Source: Ferruginibacter sp.
GTDB taxonomy: Bacteria > Bacteroidota > Bacteroidia > Chitinophagales > Chitinophagaceae
Assembly: GCA_025362765.1 (NCBI GenBank)
Contig: JANYFI010000274.1
Coordinates: forward strand, 1-6,351
Length of the DNA stretch: 6,351 bases
Reading direction: 5' to 3'
The position numbers and the translations under genes are program-made. The notes under the pieces were generated by a model. That model searched no databases, was not told the origin of the DNA, and was given only the letters and a program-made list of their open reading frames with translations. Shown here one piece after another: positions 1 to 6,351 of this stretch. Each line of letters starts with the position of its first letter. Within the stretch, counting starts at the first letter, position 1.

Positions 1-257
1 ATTGGTGCAAAGGTGAAGCTTAAAAATGGCTGAAACCTAATACTAACAAGCATTTTAATGCACAAATCAACATTGTTATACACAAAAAAAGTCCGAAAAA
101 ACGGATTTTTTAAAACCATCCCTCTACAATCAAATAGCCGAAATTTTAAAAAACATTTTTTGCTCTACGAGGCCTGCAACGCAAGTTTATACTGCCGAAT
201 GTGGATAACTATTCGATTTTCAAAAAATGCTATAAAATGATGATTCGAAAGGGGTGA
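1..257. other. Upstream non-coding stretch
   Basis: No convincing gene is visible here. Each of the three + frames meets a stop within the first 33 bases: TGA at 13-15, TAA at 21-23 and TGA at 31-33. If a + strand gene enters from the left, at most about ten of its codons are inside the window. An open frame at 58-240 could encode 60 residues, but its composition is basic and low in complexity, it resembles no family I know, and it overlaps a terminator-like hairpin, so I do not call it. The DNA is AT-rich with many A and T runs. It does not encode the SusC plug or N-terminal domain that should precede the gene to its right. No tRNA, insertion-sequence end or strong promoter was recognised. 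Confidence 0.6.
86..111. terminator. Probable intrinsic terminator, possibly bidirectional
   Basis: TCCG at 92-95 pairs with CGGA at 102-105 around an A-rich six-base loop. The stem extends outward by a G-T wobble (91 with 106) and five A-T pairs (86-90 with 107-111). The A-run on the left and T-run on the right would give a U-tract in either direction. It would suit the end of a gene entering from the left or right. The GC core is only four pairs, so termination strength is uncertain. Confidence 0.5.
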
Positions 258-2183
258 GTAGTTACTAAATTTCTGGATAAAAAATTAACACTAAAATTTG
301 GGTTGACCGTAGCGAGTACCAATGAGCAAATTGCTCCTATATCTAATGACGCAGGAAGCACTGGTAACCTGGTATCACTTGCAGAACAATGGAACCCAAC
401 GCTGCCTTTGCAGCATGGCCCATTAAGTTATACAGTTAACCCCAATGGCCAGGTCAATCCGTTGGCTTTGTCTGACGCCTATAATGATCATGCGAAAGTA
501 ACTACCTTATTGGGCAATATTTCTGCCGGCTATAAAATTACCAAGGATTTGGAATACATGATGTTTTATGGGTTGAACTATAGCTCTGGCGTAAGAGGTC
601 AGGAAATTCAGGGCTGGATTTCAGGAACAGGAGGTAATGCTGACGGAAAGGGATTAGCTCAAACAGGTAATGCTCAATTATTTTCACAAACAATTACCCA
701 TACACTTACATATAATCATTCCTTTAATGATTTAACACTAACTGCTTTGGGTGGATATGAATATTATTCCACGTCCTATGAATCACAAAATGCAAGCGTA
801 TATCAATTTGACTATAACTTAAATACGGCAAACTTAATACCGATTCATTACTACAACAATATGCAGGATGGCAAACAAAGCAACCTGACTAGTGGTTCAA
901 GTAAAGACCCCACTTCTGAATTGCAGTCCTATTTTTCAAGGGTGCAGTTAAGTTTTAAAGGAAAGTATAGTATTTCAGCTTCGTTCAGGGCTGACGGTTC
1001 TACAAAATTTGGTTCGAATAATCGTTATGCCTACTTCCCTGCTATTTCAGGAAAATGGAATATCAGCGATGAAGATTTCATGAAAAACAATACAATTTTT
1101 AATAATTTGGCATTAAGAGTTGGATGGGGTAAAACAGGTAACCAGTCCTTCCCTGCAGGTTCATCTCAGGATAGGTATCAATATACTTCCAATGGGAGCT
1201 TAGGGGTTCAGAATTTTAGCAATCCAAATTTAAAATGGGAAACTGTTAGTTCAACCAATGCAGGTTTCGATTTCGCATTGTTAAAAAATCGGTTAACTGG
1301 TACAATTGATTACTTCGTAAAGAAAACAACAGACCCATTATTTCCTGGTGTTTTGGCAGCTCCGGCGCCATCAGGGATTTTGTGGCAGAATCTTCCTGGT
1401 TATGTATCTAATAAAGGAGGAGAAATGGGTTTAAATGCGCAGATTATCCAAAAAGCAGACTTTTCATGGTCTGTCGGGGGTACTGTTACTTATGTTAAGA
1501 ATAAATTTGTTTATCCACAAGCAGGAAACGGACCCTTGGTGTTAACGGGTCAATTAAATGGAAAAGGAACATCCGCAACTTGGGTACAGGCGATTGCGAA
1601 CAATCAGCCCATCGATGTGTTTTATCTGAGACAATTTCATGGATTTAATGCTGGAGGTTTTGCAAATACTGATATTGGTTCTTCTTATACGGGAGACCCA
1701 AATCCAAAATGGTCCGTTGGTTTAAATACTGAAATTGACTATAAAAAGATTGCTTTGGTTATAAATATGCATGGTGCTTATGATTTCAAAATATATAATA
1801 ATACAGTACAATCTGTAACAGGGTTAAGCTTTATCAGCAACGGTAGCAATATTTCCAAAACTTTAATTGGCACCCAGGAAAGCGTAGCCAATCCGGTATC
1901 TGCTTCAACACGTTTCTTAACAAGTGGCAATTATATGAAACTGGGTAATGCAACTTTAAGATATAAAGTTGGTGATCTTGGTAAAGTAATCAAAAACCTG
2001 AATTTCTACTTCACGGGCAATAATATTTTTGTGCTTACAAAATACAAAGGTTTTGATCCTGAGGTAAATACGTCTAAACCTGATGCCAACGGTACTGGTA
2101 TTCCTTCCATTGGTATTGATTATGTAGGTTATCCAACTGTTCGCTCTTTTACTATTGGCCTTAATGTAAGCCTTGGTAACTAA
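258..2183 (+). pseudogene. SusC/RagA-family TonB-dependent receptor, N-terminally truncated
   Basis: SusC-type receptors are outer-membrane beta-barrels that import glycans or peptides with TonB energy, under a SusD lid. The frame is open from 258 to the TAA at 2181-2183 and has SusC barrel signatures throughout. KFLDKKLTLKFG is encoded just upstream of the TTG at 303. Counting from that TTG, QWNPTLPL is near residue 30, YFPAISGKWNISDEDF near 243-258, NPNLKWE at 307-313 and NKGGEMGLN at 370-378. The end reads YPTVRSFTIGLNVSLGN. Only about 640 residues remain of the roughly 1000 usual for the family. The signal peptide, carboxypeptidase-regulatory-like domain, TonB box, plug and first strands are missing. 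An in-phase TGA at 255-257 precedes the homologous part, and upstream codons are not SusC-like. TTG 303 is the first start-like codon but would give a product without an export signal, so I call a remnant. It lies 31 bases before susD. A silent recombination cassette is an alternative. Confidence 0.85.
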
Positions 2184-2214
2184 AATTGCAGATCTAAATT
2201 TTGAATCTTTTTAA

Positions 2215-2280
2215 ATGAAAAATATGAAAATAGTAAAAGTTTTAGTCATAGGATGTAGTTTGGCTTTAATAAACAGTTGT
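2215..2280 (+). other. Lipoprotein signal peptide of the SusD-like protein
   Basis: Codons 1-22 encode a positively charged start (three lysines before residue 9), a hydrophobic core (VLVIG to LALI) and a lipobox ending INSC, with the cysteine at 2278-2280. This is the type II signal expected of a SusD lipoprotein. Residues after the cysteine are TKLNENFNDS, which carry some acidic character. Confidence 0.85.
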
Positions 2281-2700
2281 ACAAAGTTAAACGAGAATTT
2301 CAATGATTCTGTCTCAACCCCTAGTACAGGAGGGGGGGCTGCCAATGTGGGCGCCCTGTTAAATAATGCATATAATGATTTGAATGGCCTTTTAACAAAT
2401 CAGGATCAGATTTTTTCCCTGGAAGAAACGACATCGGATGAAACTTTGGTGCCTACCCGTGGGGGTGACTGGGATGATAACGGTGTTTGGCGAGTATTGC
2501 ATGCTCACTCATGGGATGTGACTCATGGACAGGCACAATCAGTTTTTATTAATTTAGGCAAACTTGAAAGTGATGCGACAACTGTGCTGGCTTTCAATCC
2601 AACAGCTCAACAGGGGGCTGAGGCTTCTTTTTTACGAGATCTTGCCCAGTTTTATTATCTTGACCTGTATGGCCAGGTTCCTTATAGAACAGTGGCTAAA

Positions 2701-2703
2701 TAA
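2701..2703 (+). other. In-frame TAA nonsense codon inside susD-like gene
   Basis: TAA follows the codons for YRTVAK and is followed, in the same phase, by codons for NSIDAAPVLSAADAV. That is the segment expected after the PYR motif in SusD proteins. GAA, CAA or AAA could become TAA by one substitution. No frame change is needed on either side. Confidence 0.9.
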
Positions 2704-3895
2704 AATTCTATTGATGCAGCGCCTGTATTAAGTGCAGCAGATGCGGTGACAGCCCTTCAAACCGACCTTACAGCAATTATTCCACAGTTAACCGGAGCTG
2801 GCGCTCCTTACAGTGCTGGACCTGATGCGGCCCGGTTTTTATTAATGAAGGTATTATTAAATAAACAGGCTTTTATTAACAAAGCAACTCCTGCCGCGCA
2901 AGACCCTGCGGATATGGCACAGGTAATTAGTTTAGGCCAAGCAATTGTAAATTCTAAAAGTTATTCACTAACGCCTCACTATTTTGATAATTTTGGACCT
3001 AACAACGGCGGTGCTGATCCTGGTTACGGATGGGGACCGGGTAAAGAAATGATTTTGGCTTTACCTAATTTGCCAGGTGTAGCAAATAACAATGGCAGGG
3101 CTAGTGCAGGAATCGATGCCCGTTGGATGATGGGGTTACATTATAATTCATGGGGTGGTAAAGATATCACTTCCGGCCCGCAAAAGGGAGTGTATGGTGG
3201 AGCTGGTTGGAATGGGTTTAGCACTGTTGCTGATTTCTACAATGCTTTTGATCCATCAGACACAATGCGTAAAGGAAACGTGGCATATCCTGGTTCAACG
3301 GATGCATCAGGTTTAAAGGTAGGATTATTGCAAGGGCAGCAATATGACGAACATGGTGTTGCCAGGTTAGATAGAAACGGCAATCCATTAATATTTAGTA
3401 CGAACGTTAGCCTGATTGAACCAGATCCCAAAACACTGGAAGGAGATGGCGTACGTGTTATTAAATATGCGCCCGATTATCAAAACTATAGTGGTGGTCA
3501 GCAGGGAAATCAATTACAGATTTTCAGGTATGCTGACGTATTGTTGATGATTGCAGAAGCCCAATTAAATACAGGTGCTACTGCGGATGCGCTAACAACT
3601 GTAAATGACCTAAGAACAGCAAGAAAAGCAGCACCGTTAACAGCACTGACATTGGTCAATAAATCTAATTTGTATGACGTTAATACCTTATTAGCTGAGC
3701 GTCAAAAAGAATTGTACTGGGAAAGCTGGAGAAGGCAGGATTTAATCCGCATGGGGGTGTTTTTACAACCTTGGGCTTTGAAAACTTCTGACAATCCAAA
3801 ATATTTATTATTCCCAATACCAGCAACGCAATTAATAGCTAATCCGAATTTGAAACAGAACCCCGGATATTAGTAGTAGAATGTATTTCAATTTT

Positions 3896-3931
3896 AAACG
3901 AAAGGTCATTGAAAAATGGCCTTTCGTTTTT
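3896..3931 (+). terminator. Strong intrinsic terminator after the susD-like gene
   Basis: Bases 3896-3910 pair with 3915-3929 to form a stem of about 15 pairs with one T-G wobble and a GAAA loop, followed by T residues to 3931. It begins 23 bases after the susD stop codon, as expected for a Rho-independent terminator. It ends only 22 bases before the ATG of the next gene, so it either ends the susCD transcript or acts as a partial attenuator of expression of the downstream lipoprotein. Confidence 0.85.
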
Positions 3932-3953
3932 ATATTTAACTGGATATTTGAAT

Positions 3954-4013
3954 ATGAAAAGAAGCGTTATTTTTACGGCCTGCGTTGGATCACTTTTATT
4001 TTATTCGGCGTGC
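3954..4013 (+). other. Lipoprotein signal peptide of the VCBS-repeat protein
   Basis: Codons 1-20 encode a basic start (K2, R3), the hydrophobic stretch VIFTACVGSLLF and the lipobox YSAC, with the cysteine codon TGC at 4011-4013. The residues after the cysteine are NNKKNS, which are basic and lack the acidic run reported for surface-export signals in several Bacteroidota. The protein may therefore not be displayed on the surface, although export rules differ between species. Confidence 0.8.
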
Positions 4014-6351
4014 AACAACAAGAAAAATTCAGTTATACCTCTATTTCAATTAATGGATAGTACCGGGATTAATTTTAATAATTCCGTGGAGGATGGGAAA
4101 CTGGAAAATAGTTTTTTATTCAGAAATTTTTATAACGGTGGTGGTGTTGGCATTGGGGATATCAATAACGACGGCTTACCGGATGTTTTCCTTACTTCCA
4201 ATACAGGCGAAAACAAACTTTATCTCAATAAGGGAAATTTTAAATTCGAGGACATCACAAAACCCGCAAAAATTATTGTAGATGACAAATGGAATACCGG
4301 TGTTGTATTTGCTGATGTAAATAACGACGGCTGGCTGGATATTTATGTATGTGCATCCGGCCATATGCCTACTGGCAACCGTAAAAACAAATTATACATC
4401 AATAATCATGACCTCACTTTCACAGAATCCGCTGCAGCTTACGGTCTGGATATTTCGGCTTATACCACACAGGTTTCTTTCTTTGACTATGATATGGATG
4501 GCGACCTAGATTGTTTTATGATTAATAACAGTCCGATACCGGTAAACCAGTTGGAGTTTAGCAATAACCGAGACCTTCCTGAAAAGGATTGGAAGGTGGC
4601 TGATTTTCTAAAAGGAGGCGGAGATCATTTATACAGGAATGACAACGGACATTTTACTGAAGTCAGCAAAGAAGCGGGTATTCATGGTTCCTTAATTAGT
4701 TTTGGTTTGGGCATCTCTGTTAGCGATATTAATGGTGATGGATATCCGGATGTATATGTTTCAAACGATAGTTATGAAAGAGATTACCTGTACATAAATC
4801 AAAAGAATGGTACGTTTAAGGATGAACTGGAAAACTATATGGGACATACCAGCTTTTCTTCAATGGGTGCTGATATTGCCGACATAAATAACGATGGCTT
4901 CCAGGATATTTTTACAACGGATATGCTGCCTTTAAACGACTATCGCTTGAAAACAATGGGAGCTTTTGATAATATGGATCTTTTCAATGCAAAATTAAAG
5001 GCCGGTTTCTACTATCAATATACTCAGAACTGCCTCCAGTTAAATAATAAAAATGGCCACTTTGCCGAGATTGCCAACTATAGCGGCGTTTCCGCAACTG
5101 ACTGGAGTTGGGGCGCATTGCTTTTTGATATGGATAATGACGGATGGAATGATATTTATGTTTGTAATGGTATTAATAAGGACGTTACTAACCTTGACTT
5201 TATGAATTATTTTGCTGATGAAACCTACCATAAAATGATTTTAAAAGGCGAAAAAAAGGAAATAGAACAGGTGTTAAAGCAAATTCCAAAAACGCCGCTG
5301 CCGAACAAAGTATATAGAAACGATCATCAGTTAAAGTTTTCAGACACAGGTATACAATGGGGATTTACCCAATCAAGTTTTTCTAACGGCGCTGCTTATG
5401 CTGATCTGGATAATGATGGTGATTTGGACATTATTGTGAACAATGAAAACCAGCAGGCATTTGTCTATAAAAATAATTCCCGGGAAACCAACAAGAATAA
5501 TTACTTAGGTATTTTACTGACAGGGATCGATAAAAATCTTTTTGCCATTGGAAGTAAAGTGCAGGTATATAGTGGTGCTCAAACATTTACCAGGGAATTA
5601 TTTCCGAGCAGGGGCTTTCAATCTTCCATGGATTATAAGATAATTATCGGGTTAGGTAAGGTTGAAAAGCTGGATTCAATGGTCATTACCTGGCCAGACC
5701 GAAGTAGTACAAACATTATAAATCCCGCCGTAAATAAGGTTCATTTTATTAAAGAAGAAAAAGCGAAAGTGATTACTCCCGGTATTGTTCCTGTTAAAGT
5801 CCAGACATTTTTAACTGAGGTAAAAAGTAGTTTTGACAAGCATCAGGAAAATGATGTGATTGATTTTTATAATGAACGAAACATTTTGCGTTTGCTTTCC
5901 CGCGAAGGTCCAAAGGCTGCTGTTGGAGACGTGAACGGTGATGGTATAGAGGATGTTTTTATAGGAGGAACGCCGGGGCATCCTGGTCAGCTTTACCTGC
6001 AGGGTGCGGATGGTAAGTTTAGTAAAAAGGAGCAAAATGCCTTTCAGCAATTTATTGATTTTGAAGACGTTGCTGTTTTATTGTTCGATTGTGATCATGA
6101 TGGAGATTTGGACCTGGTGGTGTCTTCCGGAGGTAATACTGCCCAGCCAAATAGCAGAGAGCTTCAGCTTAGGTTGTTTAAAAATGATGGGAATGGAAAT
6201 TTTACAATTGATGCAAGCGCATTTCCGAATGTGGGAATGAATGTGTCGGTGGTAATAGCCAATGATTTTAATGGAGACGGCTATCCAGATCTCTTTGTTG
6301 GCGGGCGAAGTTTTCCTGGTATTTATGGAAAGGATCCCAATAGCTTTTTAT
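3954..6351 (+). CDS. FG-GAP/VCBS-repeat lipoprotein with ASPIC/UnbV domain (3' end outside window)
   Basis: The frame opens at ATG 3954 and has no stop before the right edge, giving 799 complete codons. Residues 1-20 form a lipoprotein signal: MKRS, a hydrophobic core, then a YSAC lipobox with cysteine 20. Ten aspartate-rich motifs of the DxNxDGxxD type begin near residues 69, 121, 178, 258, 310, 392, 484, 659, 712 and 771. They mark calcium-binding loops of beta-propeller blades in FG-GAP/VCBS proteins. An ASPIC/UnbV domain lies near 532-590 (IGSKVQVYSG, then FPSRGFQSS, GLG and ITWPD). The segment GPKAAVGDVNGDGIEDVFIGG begins a second repeat block. Such proteins are commonly encoded beside susC/susD in Bacteroidota and usually reach about 1100 residues, so roughly a quarter is probably missing here. 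The role is not established; binding of glycans or a scaffold function at the cell envelope is a guess. Unlike its two neighbours it shows no damage in the visible part. Confidence 0.9.
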   Translation, partial: MKRSVIFTACVGSLLFYSACNNKKNSVIPLFQLMDSTGINFNNSVEDGKLENSFLFRNFYNGGGVGIGDINNDGLPDVFLTSNTGENKLYLNKGNFKFEDITKPAKIIVDDKWNTGVVFADVNNDGWLDIYVCASGHMPTGNRKNKLYINNHDLTFTESAAAYGLDISAYTTQVSFFDYDMDGDLDCFMINNSPIPVNQLEFSNNRDLPEKDWKVADFLKGGGDHLYRNDNGHFTEVSKEAGIHGSLISFGLGISVSDINGDGYPDVYVSNDSYERDYLYINQKNGTFKDELENYMGHTSFSSMGADIADINNDGFQDIFTTDMLPLNDYRLKTMGAFDNMDLFNAKLKAGFYYQYTQNCLQLNNKNGHFAEIANYSGVSATDWSWGALLFDMDNDGWNDIYVCNGINKDVTNLDFMNYFADETYHKMILKGEKKEIEQVLKQIPKTPLPNKVYRNDHQLKFSDTGIQWGFTQSSFSNGAAYADLDNDGDLDIIVNNENQQAFVYKNNSRETNKNNYLGILLTGIDKNLFAIGSKVQVYSGAQTFTRELFPSRGFQSSMDYKIIIGLGKVEKLDSMVITWPDRSSTNIINPAVNKVHFIKEEKAKVITPGIVPVKVQTFLTEVKSSFDKHQENDVIDFYNERNILRLLSREGPKAAVGDVNGDGIEDVFIGGTPGHPGQLYLQGADGKFSKKEQNAFQQFIDFEDVAVLLFDCDHDGDLDLVVSSGGNTAQPNSRELQLRLFKNDGNGNFTIDASAFPNVGMNVSVVIANDFNGDGYPDLFVGGRSFPGIYGKDPNSFL
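5547..5723 (+). other. ASPIC/UnbV domain within the VCBS-repeat lipoprotein
   Basis: Residues about 532-590 read IGSKVQVYSGAQ, FPSRGFQSSMD, IIIGLGK and ITWPDRSST. This is the conserved pattern of the ASPIC/UnbV domain (a G-x-K/R-V core, the RG(F/Y)xS motif, then GLG and W-P-D/S), which commonly follows FG-GAP/VCBS repeats. Its biochemical role is not settled. Here it separates a block of seven aspartate-rich motifs from a second block of at least three. Confidence 0.8.

Larger units (their letters stand above)
2215..3873 (+). pseudogene. SusD/RagB-family outer-membrane lipoprotein, interrupted by an in-frame stop
   Basis: SusD-family proteins are surface lipoproteins that bind substrate and close over the SusC barrel. 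Reading through one TAA at codon 163 gives 552 codons, a normal family length. The start ATG at 2215 is followed by a lysine-rich n-region, a hydrophobic stretch and an INSC lipobox with the lipidated cysteine at residue 22; the ATG at 2224 is an alternative start. The N-terminal half fits the SusD-like domain (LLNNAYNDL, then FLRDLAQFYYLDLYGQVPYR before the stop). The C-terminal half has the classic RagB/SusD signatures: FRYADVLLMIAEAQ near 437-450, VNDLRTAR, LLAERQKELYWESWRRQDLIRMG near 492-514 and the ending PNLKQNPGY. The 162-residue front piece would lack most of the fold. A restart at GTG 2746 would give a 375-residue piece with no signal peptide. The same frame continues on both sides, so a single base change explains the break better than an indel. 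Confidence 0.9.

Noticed and set aside
58..240. Open frame of 60 residues upstream of susC
   Set aside because: It has low-complexity basic composition, resembles no known family, overlaps a terminator-like hairpin and lies in AT-rich DNA with many A and T runs. Chance is the better explanation.
264..302. Imperfect direct repeat (ACTAAATTTCTGG and ACTAAAATTTGGG) near the susC boundary
   Set aside because: It is short, AT-rich and within coding sequence. It is not strong enough to propose as a recombination or insertion scar.
1413..1427. AGGAGG followed by ATG inside susC, resembling a ribosome binding site and start
   Set aside because: The bases encode the conserved NKGGEMGLN segment of SusC proteins, and Bacteroidota rarely rely on such sites. 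It is a coding coincidence.
3237..3431. Minus-strand open frame of 64 residues
   Set aside because: It lies wholly inside the well-supported susD coding frame and has no independent support.
3931..3938. TATATTTA, close to the Bacteroidota -7 consensus TAnnTTTG
   Set aside because: It lies only 15 bases before the ATG, which would leave a very short leader, and its upstream -33 element would fall inside the terminator stem. It is too weak to call as a promoter.
4093..4364. Short open frames on both strands near the start of the third gene
   Set aside because: They are out-of-frame shadows of the lipoprotein gene, whose own frame shows a signal peptide and repeat motifs across this stretch.
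4158..4901. Recurring DNA words resembling GATATAAATAACGACGGC
   Set aside because: They reflect the repeated protein motif D-I/V-N-N-D-G and not a separate DNA repeat family or CRISPR.
5040..6240. Short open frames of 63, 79 and 78 residues
   Set aside because: All overlap the continuous lipoprotein frame, which carries ASPIC/UnbV and repeat motifs through this region.

Overview
The window looks like chromosomal DNA from a Bacteroidota species, most likely of the Sphingobacteriia/Chitinophagia type (Pedobacter, Mucilaginibacter and relatives). The DNA is AT-rich, no Shine-Dalgarno sequence precedes the recognisable starts, and three genes lie on the + strand in the order SusC-like receptor, SusD-like lipoprotein, FG-GAP/VCBS-repeat lipoprotein with an ASPIC/UnbV domain. 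This arrangement is common in that phylum. The genus is an inference from gene content only.

Layout. Positions 1-257 hold no convincing gene. All three + frames close within the first 33 bases, a short terminator-like hairpin lies at 86-111, and AT-rich DNA follows. From about 258 to 2183 is the C-terminal two-thirds of a SusC/RagA TonB-dependent receptor. Its signal peptide, regulatory-like domain, plug and first barrel strands are absent, and the DNA just upstream does not encode them. From 2215 to 3873 is a full-length SusD/RagB lipoprotein gene interrupted by one in-frame TAA at 2701-2703, with the same frame continuing on both sides. A strong hairpin with a T-tract (3896-3931) separates it from the third gene. 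From 3954 to the right edge runs a long frame with no stop in the window. It encodes a lipoprotein with ten aspartate-rich FG-GAP/VCBS-type motifs and an ASPIC/UnbV domain. It is cut by the window edge, not by a mutation.

How the parts fit. An intact SusC/SusD pair forms an outer-membrane importer, with the SusC barrel capped by the SusD lipoprotein, and the third gene would supply an extra repeat-rich lipoprotein. Here SusC has no N-terminus and SusD has a nonsense codon, so the importer cannot be made as written, while the third gene is intact as far as it can be seen. The simplest reading is a decaying importer pair next to a still-open accessory lipoprotein gene. A silent cassette that needs recombination to gain an N-terminus, or an assembly or sequencing fault, are alternatives. 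I found no CRISPR array, tRNA, rRNA, insertion sequence or clearly new system.
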